Source: an uncultured Actinomycetes bacterium (GTDB lineage: Bacteria > Actinomycetota > Actinomycetes > Actinomycetales > Microbacteriaceae). Taken from it: a stretch of 64,000 nt of DNA. Of this stretch, positions 9,773 through 20,933 are shown in pieces. The DNA is taken from assembly GCA_903920435.1 (NCBI GenBank), contig CAIXMB010000189.1, forward strand, positions 1-64,000, written 5' to 3'. The number at the start of each line of letters is the position of its first letter. The first letter of the stretch is position 1. Made by a program: the position numbers and the translations under genes. Under the pieces are notes generated by a model, which was given only the letters and a program-made list of their open reading frames with translations, ran no database searches and was not told the DNA's origin.

Positions 9773-10714
9773 CTAGCCCGCGAGCGTGCGCGCCCGCAGC
9801 TCGCTCGGCGCCATGTCGAACGCCGCCTTGAAGATACGCGAGAAGTGCGCGGCGTCGACGAACCCCCACCGCGCGGCGACCGCCCCGACGGGCAGGTGCG
9901 CGAGGAGGGGGTCGATGAGGTCGCGGCGGCACTTCTCGAGGCGCTGCTCGCGCACCCACGTCGACACCGTCGTGCCCTTCTCGCGGAACAGCCCGTGCAG
10001 GTGCCGGATCGAGATGTAGTGGGCCGCGGCGATCTGGGTGGGCCCGAGGTCGGGCTGGCCCAGGTTGAGGTCGATGTAGCGGCGGATCTGCTGCATGAGC
10101 AGCTGGTGGCTGTCGTTCGGGTCGGCCTGCAGGTCGAGCTCGCTCGCGAACATCGTCGTGATGAGGTCGAGCGCCGACTGAACGAGCCGCGGCCCGGTGA
10201 TGCCCCCGACCCGGTCGAGGTTCTGCGACACGTTCTGCAGGAAGGGGATGATCATGGCCCCGAGACCGTCGTCGCTCGAGAACCGGTGCGCGGTGAGCTG
10301 CTTCACGATGTCGGGCGGCAGGCCCAGGTGCTCGCGCGGGAACATGAGCACGAGCATCCGCATGTCCTCCTCGAAGACGAGGGAGTACGGGCGGCCGGTG
10401 TCGTAGATCGCGAGGTCGCCCGGCTGCAGCACCGCCTCCCGGCCGTCCTGGATGAGCAGGCCCGTGCCCGAGACCTGCAGGCTCGCCTTGTAGTACGACG
10501 GATCGGCCGAGGCCAGTAGCGTCGAGGTGCGCTCGACGAGGTGGGGCGACGCACTCACCTCGCTGACGTGCACCGGCTCCACGTCGACGGTGCGCAGGCG
10601 GCCCCAGAACGGATCGGCCCCCACGCGCGACACGTCGAGCGGCACGAATGAGGCCGTTACCGCTTCGCGGTAGTCGTGGAAGCTATGGGAGATCGAGGAT
10701 CGCACTGTGTTCAC
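9773..10714 (-). CDS. AraC-family transcriptional regulator
   Basis: N-terminal ligand-binding-like region plus C-terminal AraC HTH (AAHYISIRHLHGLF..., WGFVDAAHFSRIFKAAF). Confidence 0.85.
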   Translation of the reverse strand: MNTVRSSISHSFHDYREAVTASFVPLDVSRVGADPFWGRLRTVDVEPVHVSEVSASPHLVERTSTLLASADPSYYKASLQVSGTGLLIQDGREAVLQPGDLAIYDTGRPYSLVFEEDMRMLVLMFPREHLGLPPDIVKQLTAHRFSSDDGLGAMIIPFLQNVSQNLDRVGGITGPRLVQSALDLITTMFASELDLQADPNDSHQLLMQQIRRYIDLNLGQPDLGPTQIAAAHYISIRHLHGLFREKGTTVSTWVREQRLEKCRRDLIDPLLAHLPVGAVAARWGFVDAAHFSRIFKAAFDMAPSELRARTLAG

Positions 10715-10768
10715 GCATTACCACCTTGTAATCACGGATGAACGGATAGTACCGCCGGGCGCGAGCGC

Positions 10769-12172
10769 CTAGCTATTGATGATCTGGGGGACGGCAACCG
10801 ACTTGAGCCCCTCGACGCCGAACTCGAGCCCGTAGCCGGACCCTTTCACGCCGCCGAACGGCATCATCGGGTGCACGACGCCGTGCTTGTTGATCCACAC
10901 CGTCCCGGCCTCGAGCTGCAGCGCGACGCGGCGGGCCTCGGCGGGGTCGGACGACCAGACGGATGCCCCCAGCCCGGCCTCGAGCCCGTTCGCGCTCGCG
11001 ATCGCGTCGTCGACGCTGGAGTACCGGATGATCGGCAGCACCGGACCGAACTGCTCCTCGTCCACGATCCGGTCGCCGTCCTTGACGTCGGCCACGAGGG
11101 TGATCGGGTAGAACAGCTCGCCCAGCTCGGTGGCGGGAGCGCCGCCCGTCACGATGCGGCCGCCGTGCGCCCGGGCATCCTCGACGAGGCCGGCGACGAT
11201 GTCGAACTGCCTCTTGTTCTGCACGGGGCCGAGCACGTTCTCCTCGCTCAGCCCGTTGCCCATGGGGGTGGCGTCCACCACCGCGGTGAGGGCCGCGATG
11301 ACCTCCTCGTACTGCGAGTCGTGCACGTACAGGCGCTTGAGGGCCGCGCAGGTCTGGCCGGTGTTGATGAACGCGCCCCAGAACAGGTCGCCGGCGATCG
11401 CGGCGGGGTCGGTGCCGGGCAGCACGATACCCGCATCGTTGCCGCCGAGCTCGAGCGTGAGGCGCGCGAGGTTGCCCGCGGAGCTCTTGATGATCTCGCG
11501 GCCCGTCGCCGTCGAGCCCGTGAACATGATCTTGTCGATGTCGGGGTGCGACGCCAGGCGGGCGCCCACGGCGCGGTCGCCGGAGACGGCGGTGAGCACG
11601 CCCGCCGGCAGCACTTCGTTCATGATCGAGACCATGGCGAGCACGCTCAGCGGCGTGTACTCCGACGGCTTCACCACAACGGTGTTGCCCATGCGCAGCG
11701 CGGGTGCGATCTGCCAGACGCCGATCATGAGCGGCCAGTTCCACGGGCCGATCGCCGCCACGACACCGACCGGCTTGTAGATCAGCTCGGCCTTGGTCTG
11801 GCCGTCGTCCACGACCACCTCCGTCTCGAGGGCAGTGGCGGCGGTGGCCCGCAGCCACGCCGCGCACGCCCCCAGCTCGAAGCGGGCGTTGGGCCCGTTG
11901 AGCGGCTTTCCCTGTTCGCGGGAGAGGAGCTCGGCGAGCGGCTCCGCCTCGGCGTCGAGGCGGTCGGCGATGGCGCCGAGCAACTCGATGCGGCGCTCGT
12001 GGCCGAGCGCGTTCCATCCGGGCTGCGCCTTCGTGGCCGCGGCGACCGCGGCGTCCAGGTCCGCCTCGGTGTGCACGGGCGCGCGACCGATGAGCTCGCC
12101 CGTCGCCGGGTCGTGGATCTCGCGACCGTCCGGGTCGGTGATGCGGGCGAGCAGGGCGGAGTAGTCGGACAT
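10769..12172 (-). CDS. NAD(P)-dependent aldehyde dehydrogenase
   Basis: GPWNWPL, FTGSTATGR, LELGGNDAGIV, NTGQTCAALKRLYV. Confidence 0.9.
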   Translation of the reverse strand: MSDYSALLARITDPDGREIHDPATGELIGRAPVHTEADLDAAVAAATKAQPGWNALGHERRIELLGAIADRLDAEAEPLAELLSREQGKPLNGPNARFELGACAAWLRATAATALETEVVVDDGQTKAELIYKPVGVVAAIGPWNWPLMIGVWQIAPALRMGNTVVVKPSEYTPLSVLAMVSIMNEVLPAGVLTAVSGDRAVGARLASHPDIDKIMFTGSTATGREIIKSSAGNLARLTLELGGNDAGIVLPGTDPAAIAGDLFWGAFINTGQTCAALKRLYVHDSQYEEVIAALTAVVDATPMGNGLSEENVLGPVQNKRQFDIVAGLVEDARAHGGRIVTGGAPATELGELFYPITLVADVKDGDRIVDEEQFGPVLPIIRYSSVDDAIASANGLEAGLGASVWSSDPAEARRVALQLEAGTVWINKHGVVHPMMPFGGVKGSGYGLEFGVEGLKSVAVPQIINS

Positions 12173-12279
12173 GGCGTTCTCCTCGTTGGGAACAGGGGCG
12201 TGGTGATCCCAGCATCCGCGCGCGCGCGACAATCCTGTTTGCCGTGCGATGCACGGCCCCTGTTCTGCAGTGCAGAGGA

Positions 12280-12858
12280 CTAGCGGAACCGCCGGGCGGT
12301 CTCTTCGAGCCGGGCGCGGTGCTCGCCCCACTTTTGAGCGTCGAGCTCGGGCACGTTGGAGTTGTCTGCGCGGTGGCCCACGGAGCCGTCGATGAGCTCG
12401 CGCACGATGTCGGCGTGACCGGCGTGCCGATTGGTCTCGGCGATGAGGTGCACGAGGATCGTCTGCAGCGTGACGTGCTTGCGCTCCTCCGACCACCACG
12501 GCACGAGGCCCGGCGCATCGAGGGTCAAGGCGGCGATCGTCTGATCCGAGTGCACCCACACCCGTCGGTACAGCTCGATGATCGACGCGCGCGACTCGTC
12601 GGCGGTCGCCCACATGTCGGCGTTGTCCTCGGCGCCCTCCTCGAACCAGGGCAGCGACTCGGGCGAGGGCCGGTCGAAGATGTCGCCCAGGTAGCCCGCC
12701 TCGACACTCGCGACGTGCTTCACGAGCCCGAGCAGGTTCGTGCCGGTCGGCACGAGCGGGCGACGGATGTCGTACTCCGCGAGCCCCTCGAGCTTCCAGA
12801 GCAGGGCATCGCGCGCCTGTTGCAGGTAGCTGTGCAGCACGTCCTTGGGGTCGGTCAT
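12280..12858 (-). CDS. DinB-family protein
   Basis: LVKHVASVEAGYLG, WWSEERKHVTLQTILVHLIAETNRHAGHADIVRELIDG. Confidence 0.85.
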   Translation of the reverse strand: MTDPKDVLHSYLQQARDALLWKLEGLAEYDIRRPLVPTGTNLLGLVKHVASVEAGYLGDIFDRPSPESLPWFEEGAEDNADMWATADESRASIIELYRRVWVHSDQTIAALTLDAPGLVPWWSEERKHVTLQTILVHLIAETNRHAGHADIVRELIDGSVGHRADNSNVPELDAQKWGEHRARLEETARRFR

Positions 12859-12918
12859 GGTTTCGACGCTACGCGCAACCCCTGACCCGATGGGCAACCG
12901 CGGCCGTACCGTGAGCAG

Positions 12919-13098
12919 ATGACCGACGACATGACCGACGCCGAGAAGCGCCACGACCAGCTGACCCGAGCGCCGAAGTCTACGGAGGACGACGCGGCGC
13001 CGCGCATCACGACGAGCCAGCACGACGGCGCCACGCGCATCGACGTCGCGGAGACCGCCGCGGTGCGCCCCGGCAATCCCGCGAAGCAGAACGGATGA
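12919..13098 (+). CDS. Small acidic/polar protein upstream of and overlapping PPK2
   Basis: 59 aa [62 protein letters not shown] overlaps PPK2 ATG. Confidence 0.5.
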   Translation: MTDDMTDAEKRHDQLTRAPKSTEDDAAPRITTSQHDGATRIDVAETAAVRPGNPAKQNG

Positions 13099-13892
13099 AG
13101 CGCGTGCCCAAGGAGGCCTACGAGCGCGAGCTCGAGCGCCTCCAGGTCGAGCTGGTCGCCCTGCAGCGGTGGATCGTGGCATCCGGCTCGCGCGTTCTCG
13201 TGATCTTCGAGGGCAGGGATGCCGCGGGCAAGGGCGGCGCGATCAAGCGCATCGTGCAGTACCTGAACCCGCGTGCCGCCCGCGTCGTCGCGCTGCCGCA
13301 GCCGAGCGAGCGCGAGAAGACGCAGTGGTACTTCCAGCGCTACATCGAGCACCTGCCCGCGGCGGGGGAGCTCGTGCTCTTCGACCGCTCCTGGTACAAC
13401 CGCGCGGGCGTCGAACGCGTCATGGGCTACTGCACAGACGAGCAGTAAGCGCGTTTACTGGAGCAGGTGCCCGAATTCGAACGGATGCTCGTGGCCGACG
13501 GAATCGTCCTGATCAAGTACTGGTTCTCGGTGTCGGACAAAGAGCAGCAGCGCCGGTTCACCTCCCGCCTGCACGACCCCGTTCGCCGGTGGAAGCTGTC
13601 GCCGACCGACCTCGAGTCCATCACGCGCTGGGAGGACTACTCCCGCGCGAAGGATGCGATGTTCGAGGCGACGGACACGGAGCACGCGCCGTGGTGGACC
13701 ATCGAGAGCGACGACAAGCGCGCCTCGCGCCTCAACGTGATTGCCCACCTGCTCTCCCAGGTGCCGTACGAGACCACGGAGCCCGAGGCGGTCAAGATTC
13801 CGAAGCGACCGAAGGCCGAGGACTACGAGCGGCCACCCGTCGACGAGCAGCGCTTCGTGCCCGACCGCGCGGCCGCGCTGCGCCCGAGCTAG
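13095..13892 (+). pseudogene. ppk2: Polyphosphate kinase 2, interrupted by in-frame TAA at 13446-13448
   Basis: N part [18 protein letters not shown]...[23 protein letters not shown] part continues in the same frame LLEQVPEFERMLVADGIVLIKYWFSVSDKEQ... Confidence 0.8.
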
Positions 13893-15652
13893 TCCGCGGT
13901 TGGGCGCGGCATCAGCACGCCCGTCGGCGAGACCGGCAGGAGCACGGTGACGGTGGTGCCCTCGCCCAGCGCGGAGCGGATGACTACCTGGCCGTCGTGG
14001 GCTCGGACCACGCGGTCGGTGATCGACAGCCCCAGACCCACTCCCGCGATCGCGGCACCCTGCACGTTGGAGGCGCGGAAGAAGCGCGTTGACAGCCGGG
14101 GGAGGTCGTCCGCCGGGATTCCGATGCCCGTGTCCACCACCTCGACGACGACGTGGCCGTCGACGGGCCCCCGGGCGTCGACGGTCACCGAGCCGCCCTT
14201 CGGGGTGAACTTCACGGCATTGTCGATCACGTTGACTATCGCGCGCTCGAGCTGGCCGCCATCGGCGTCGACCACGAGCGCGAAGTTGTCGCACTTGACA
14301 TCCATCGAGACGCCGCGCGTGCGGGCGAGGGGTGCCACGAGGGCCGCCGCGCGGGAGACGAGGCCCGAGACGTAGAGCGGAGTGCGCACGGGAGCGTCAG
14401 TACCCGCTTCGAGTCGGGCGGCGGTGAGCATGTCGTCCACCAGGTCTTGCAGCCTGGCGCCGTTGGCCTCGATAGTGCGCAGCATACCGACAGCGAGGGG
14501 CGGAATCTCGCCGCCGTCGCCGTCGAGCAGCAGTTCAATGTGGCCGTTGATGGACGTGAGCGGGGTTCTGAACTCGTGGTTCATCGTGACCATCATGTCG
14601 GTCTTGTCCCGGTCGAGATCGGTGAGCCGCTGCATGGCCTCCGCCTGGGCGGCGAGCGTGCGCCCGAGCATGGCCTGGCGGAAGATGATCGGCACGGCGG
14701 CCAGTCCGACGGTGAGCCCCGCGAGCACGACGGCGAGCGTCGACAGGGTCACCTGGGTGCCGACGAGCAGGACCACGAGGCCGGCGAGCACGGCGGCCGC
14801 CGGGATGGGGATCACCAGTGCCCGGCGCGGGCGCGCCGAGGCATCCTCTCCCGTGGTCCCTTTGCCGGCGCCCCACCAGGTGATGAAGGCGAGGCCCACC
14901 GCCCAGGCGACGTCGAGCGGCGTTCCCGCGAGGTAGGCGCCCTGATGCTCGACGAGTGCGTACGCGACGTCCGCTGCGGCGAAGATCGCCAGACCGGTGA
15001 ACAGCGACCACCACCGCGCACCCAGTCGGATGCTCGGCACCGCGGTGATGCCGACCATCACCGCGAGCAGCATGAGGTCGAACAGCGGGTAGGCCACGGA
15101 GATGGCCCCCTCGACGACGGAGCCGCCGGTGAGGGCGTCGCCGATCATCGGGTCGAGCACGACGGCGAGCACGGCCGACGCGCCGACCATGGCGAGCAGG
15201 CTCTCCAGCAGCACGATGCCGGTGGCCGTGCGGATCTGCCGTCGCACGAGAACGACGAGAGCGGCGACCATGAGCGGGTAGAAGAGCAGGTACCCGGCGT
15301 CGGCCGGGGACGGGAAGGCCAGGTAGCCGTCGCCGTCCATGGCCAGCGAGTAGTAGGTGTCGCCGAGTGCGGAGAGCGTGATGCCCGCCGCGGCGAGCGT
15401 GAGCTCGAGCCGGGCGAACCGGGCGCGCCAGGCGGCGAGCCAGAAGATCGCGACGGGCACCCACTGGGTGGCGGATGAGAGCCAGACGCTGACCAGCCCG
15501 TTGGTGTGGCCGCTCGAGGCGATGAGGCCCACGAGGAAGAGCGCGTCGAGGCCGATCATGAGACCGAGCAGCACGGAGAGAGCACTAATGCGTGCCGTCG
15601 TGGCGCCGAGCGCGGGGGCGCGACTAACGAGGGCGTGCCTGATCACGCTCAT
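13889..15652 (-). CDS. Membrane sensor histidine kinase (orphan)
   Basis: Multi-TM N-terminus, MNHEFRTPLTSINGHIELL (H box), NVIDNAVKFTPKGG, DTGIGIP, GVGLGLSI. Confidence 0.85.
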   Translation of the reverse strand: MSVIRHALVSRAPALGATTARISALSVLLGLMIGLDALFLVGLIASSGHTNGLVSVWLSSATQWVPVAIFWLAAWRARFARLELTLAAAGITLSALGDTYYSLAMDGDGYLAFPSPADAGYLLFYPLMVAALVVLVRRQIRTATGIVLLESLLAMVGASAVLAVVLDPMIGDALTGGSVVEGAISVAYPLFDLMLLAVMVGITAVPSIRLGARWWSLFTGLAIFAAADVAYALVEHQGAYLAGTPLDVAWAVGLAFITWWGAGKGTTGEDASARPRRALVIPIPAAAVLAGLVVLLVGTQVTLSTLAVVLAGLTVGLAAVPIIFRQAMLGRTLAAQAEAMQRLTDLDRDKTDMMVTMNHEFRTPLTSINGHIELLLDGDGGEIPPLAVGMLRTIEANGARLQDLVDDMLTAARLEAGTDAPVRTPLYVSGLVSRAAALVAPLARTRGVSMDVKCDNFALVVDADGGQLERAIVNVIDNAVKFTPKGGSVTVDARGPVDGHVVVEVVDTGIGIPADDLPRLSTRFFRASNVQGAAIAGVGLGLSITDRVVRAHDGQVVIRSALGEGTTVTVLLPVSPTGVLMPRPTAD

Positions 15653-15716
15653 GATCACAGTCAAGCGCGTGACGGTGCGGCACGGCATCCCCAGATCGGG
15701 GCGCTAGCATCGGCGC

Positions 15717-16520
15717 ATGGCCTCGTCCGCGCCCGCTTCCACCCTCGACGGCTGGGTGCGCTCGCCCTTCACCGGCGCGGGTGTCACGTACGACTGCTTT
15801 GAGAAGGGCACCGGCCCCGGGGTCGTGCTCATCCCCGAACTTCCGGGCATCACGCCCGAGGTGCTCGGCCTCGCCGACCACCTCGTCGACGAGGGATTCA
15901 CCGTCGTCGTCCCGTCGCCGTTCGGGGTGCCGGGCAGACCCATGACCGGCGGCTACACCCTCGCGACGGTGGCCCGTATCTGCGTCTCGGCGGAGTTCCG
16001 TGCGTTCGCTCTCGACGCGCACCGACCGATTACCGATTACCTGCGCGCGGTTGCCGCAGACCTCTCCGCGCGCACCGGCGGCTCGGGGGTGGGCGTGATC
16101 GGCATGTGCTTCACGGGCGGCTTCGCGCTCGCCGTCGCCGTGGAGGACTCGGTGCTCGCCGCGGTCGCGAGCCAGCCGTCGGCACCGTTCCCCCTCGGAG
16201 CCCGCCGGGTCGCCGACCCCGGGCTCTCGGCAGCCGAACTCGACCGTGTGGCCGAGCGCGCGGACGCCGGGGAGGTGTGCGCACTGGGGCTGCGGTTCAG
16301 TGCGGATCGGGCATCCGGCCGGCCGCGCTTCGCGACGCTGAAGGCGAGGCTCGGCGACGCGTTCGAGGTCATCGAGCTCGACTCGTCGAAGGGCAACCCC
16401 GACGGTTTCAGTGCGAACGCGCACTCCGTGATCACGAGCGAGGTGCGCGAAGGCAATTCCGCGCACGCGGCGCGGGAGCGGGTCGTCGCGTTCCTGCGGG
16501 AGCGGCTAGAACGCCGCTAG
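15717..16520 (+). CDS. Dienelactone hydrolase family protein
   Basis: LIPELPGITPEVLGLADHLVDEGFTVV, nucleophile region GVIGMCFTGGFAL. Confidence 0.8.
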   Translation: MASSAPASTLDGWVRSPFTGAGVTYDCFEKGTGPGVVLIPELPGITPEVLGLADHLVDEGFTVVVPSPFGVPGRPMTGGYTLATVARICVSAEFRAFALDAHRPITDYLRAVAADLSARTGGSGVGVIGMCFTGGFALAVAVEDSVLAAVASQPSAPFPLGARRVADPGLSAAELDRVAERADAGEVCALGLRFSADRASGRPRFATLKARLGDAFEVIELDSSKGNPDGFSANAHSVITSEVREGNSAHAARERVVAFLRERLERR

Positions 16521-17696
16521 CCCCGTGAGAGCGCGCCCGAGCACGAGCGTGTGGATCTCGTCGGTGCCCTCGTAGGTGCGCACCGACTCGAGGTTCGCCA
16601 TGTGCCGCATCACGGGGAACTCGGAGGTGATCCCGTCGCCCGCGAGGATCGAGCGCGCCTGCGACGCGATCGAGATCGCCTGGCGCACGTTGTTCAATTT
16701 GCCGACGCTCAACTGATCGGGCGCGAGCGCGTGGCGCTCCTCCAGCCGGCCGATGTGGAGGGCGAGCAGCATGCCCTTCTCGTACTCCACGAACATGTCG
16801 GCGAGCTTCTGCTGCACGAGCTGCGTCTGGCCGATGGGCCGCCCGAACGACTCCCGCGTGAGCGACCTGTCGATGGCGGCCTCGAGGCAGGCGCGTGCGG
16901 CGCCCATCACTCCCCAGATGATGCCGAACCTCGCCTTGTTGAGGCAGGAGAACGCGGCGCCCAGGCCGGTGGCTGCGGGCAGGACGGCGTCGAGCGGTAC
17001 GCGGCATCCGTCGAGCACGACATCGCACTGGATCGATGCCCGCATCGACAGCTTCGTGTCGATGGGGGTGGCGGTGAAGCCGGGCGTGCCCGTCTCGACC
17101 AGGAAGCCGCGCACACCGTCGTCGGTCTTCGCCCACACGACCGCGATGTCGGCGACGCTCGCGAGGCCGATCCAGCGCTTGTGGCCCGACAGCACCCAGC
17201 CGTCGCCGTCGCGCACGGCGGTGGTGAGCATGCCCGCGGGGTCACTGCCGCTCGTGGCCTCGGTGAGCGCGAAGCAGCCGATCGCCTCGCCCGCGGCCAT
17301 CGCCGGGAGCCAGCGCTGCTTCTGCTCCTCGGAGCCGAACGACGAGATGGCGGTCATCGCCAGCGAGCCCTGCACCGAGAGGAAGGTGCGCCACCCGCTG
17401 TCGACAGCCTCGAACTCGAGACAGGCGAGGCCGTAGCTCACGGCACCCGCGCCGGCAGCGCCGTAGCCCTGCAGGTGCATGCCGAGGAAGCCGGCGGCAC
17501 CCAGCTCGCCGACCAGCTCGCGGCGGAAGTGGCGGTTCTCGAAGTCCTCGTCGATGTGCGGCCGGATGCGCGACCTCGCGAACTCGCGGGCGCGGTCGCG
17601 CCACGACCGCTCCTCGTCGGTGAGGAGGTCGTCGAGGTGCAGGAGCTCGTCCGGGGAGGCCACGCACTCATCGTTCCACGACAACCGTGTTTGCAC
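16506..17696 (-). CDS. Acyl-CoA dehydrogenase (glutaryl-CoA dehydrogenase-like)
   Basis: ALTEATSGSDPAGM, KRWIGLASVADIAVVWAKT, YEGTDEIHTLVLGRALTG. Confidence 0.88.
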   Translation of the reverse strand: MQTRLSWNDECVASPDELLHLDDLLTDEERSWRDRAREFARSRIRPHIDEDFENRHFRRELVGELGAAGFLGMHLQGYGAAGAGAVSYGLACLEFEAVDSGWRTFLSVQGSLAMTAISSFGSEEQKQRWLPAMAAGEAIGCFALTEATSGSDPAGMLTTAVRDGDGWVLSGHKRWIGLASVADIAVVWAKTDDGVRGFLVETGTPGFTATPIDTKLSMRASIQCDVVLDGCRVPLDAVLPAATGLGAAFSCLNKARFGIIWGVMGAARACLEAAIDRSLTRESFGRPIGQTQLVQQKLADMFVEYEKGMLLALHIGRLEERHALAPDQLSVGKLNNVRQAISIASQARSILAGDGITSEFPVMRHMANLESVRTYEGTDEIHTLVLGRALTGLAAF

Positions 17697-17706
17697 TAAT
17701 GACTAC

Positions 17707-17726
17707 AGAGTGCAATACTGCACTCT
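17707..17726. promoter_or_regulatory. Perfect inverted repeat AGAGTGCA-ATAC-TGCACTCT abutting the TetR start codon
   Basis: 8-bp perfect arms, 4-bp spacer; further AGTGCA half-sites at 17691-17697 and 17736-17742. Confidence 0.75.
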
Positions 17727-19978
<2,252 letters not shown>

Positions 19979-19984
19979 TACCAC

Positions 19985-20021
19985 TCGGGCAACGTATGGC
20001 ACGGTGCCATACGTTGCCCGA
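19985..20021. terminator. 17-bp perfect stem with 3-nt loop between convergent genes
   Basis: TCGGGCAACGTATGGCA-CGG-TGCCATACGTTGCCCGA. Confidence 0.75.
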
Positions 20022-20025
20022 AGTG

Positions 20026-20532
20026 CTAGCCCTGCTCGGCGCTCCACTGGCCCATGCGGGCCGAGAAGCCGGCATCCGTGTTCTCCGGCGGCCGGCCGGC
20101 GCTGAAGATGACGACGTTGCCATTGGGGTCGGTCGTCGTCAGCTCCCGGGTGTTCCAGGGTGTGTCGACCGGATGCCCGGCCTCGCCGCCGCCGTGGGCG
20201 CGCGCCCGCTCGGCGAGCGGGGCGACCTCGTCGTAGACCGCCGCGAACGTGAGGGTCACGGTCGACCCCGCCGCGACGGGACCGGGGGCCGGCCGCACGA
20301 GCAGGTCCTGGAAGTGCCACCGTCGCAGGTGCACGAGCAGGGGCCGCCCGTCGGGGCCGGGGATCGCGAAGAGCACTACGAAGTCGAGCGCCTCGGTGTA
20401 CCAGGAGATCGTGGCATCCGGATCGGGGGAGATGAGGGTGGCGAACGCGGGCATGCCGTAGATCTCGCGGCTGATGCCGGGGGAGCGCACGCCGAGGGCG
20501 GGTTCGGGCACGGGAGAGGGGAACTGTGTCAT
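20026..20532 (-). CDS. VOC/glyoxalase-like protein
   Basis: PAFATLISPDPDATISWYTEALDFVVLF...TTTDPNGNVVIFS. Confidence 0.85.
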   Translation of the reverse strand: MTQFPSPVPEPALGVRSPGISREIYGMPAFATLISPDPDATISWYTEALDFVVLFAIPGPDGRPLLVHLRRWHFQDLLVRPAPGPVAAGSTVTLTFAAVYDEVAPLAERARAHGGGEAGHPVDTPWNTRELTTTDPNGNVVIFSAGRPPENTDAGFSARMGQWSAEQG

Positions 20533-20544
20533 GCCTCGACGATG

Positions 20545-20567
20545 GACCCTGACGCTGCGTCAAGGTC
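20545..20567. promoter_or_regulatory. MerR-type operator-like inverted repeat upstream of VOC gene
   Basis: GACCcTGACGC-t-GCGTCAaGGTC; 10 of 11 arm pairs complementary. Confidence 0.5.
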
Positions 20568-20579
20568 AAGCGGTCGCGG

Positions 20580-20873
20580 CTACGCCTCGGCGGGCTCCGC
20601 GATGAGCAGGAGGCCGGCGGCCGTGAACGAGGCCTCGAGCTCCTTCAGCCAGCGCTCGTTGAGCGTGGTGGCGACGCTCGACGCGTAGGTGATCACGAGC
20701 GGGATGCGCGCGTCGAGCCAGACCTGGATCGGCGCACTCGCGCCGGAGATGATGTTGAGGGCGAACTGCTGGTGCTCGCGCAGTTTCTGGGTGAGCACGA
20801 CGTGCAGGTGTTCGAGGGTGCGATCGGGAAGAGCGATCGGCGGCTCCTCTGCGCTGTATTTCAGGGTTCCCAC
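20580..20873 (-). CDS. Small conserved protein, DUF7882-like family (paralog 3)
   Basis: MGTLKYSAEEPPIALPDRTLEHLHVVLTQKLREHQQFAL...LNERWLKELEASF from GTG; aligns with paralogs 1 and 2. Confidence 0.5.
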   Translation of the reverse strand: MGTLKYSAEEPPIALPDRTLEHLHVVLTQKLREHQQFALNIISGASAPIQVWLDARIPLVITYASSVATTLNERWLKELEASFTAAGLLLIAEPAEA

Positions 20874-20933
20874 ACCACAAGAATGGCGCATAGTCGCTGG
20901 GAAGTGCCACCACGTTACGAGGACAATGGGCAC

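Noticed and set aside
10717-10732. ATTAC-CACCTT-GTAAT between AraC and aldehyde dehydrogenase genes
   Set aside because: Only 5-bp arms; too weak to call an AraC site without conservation data.
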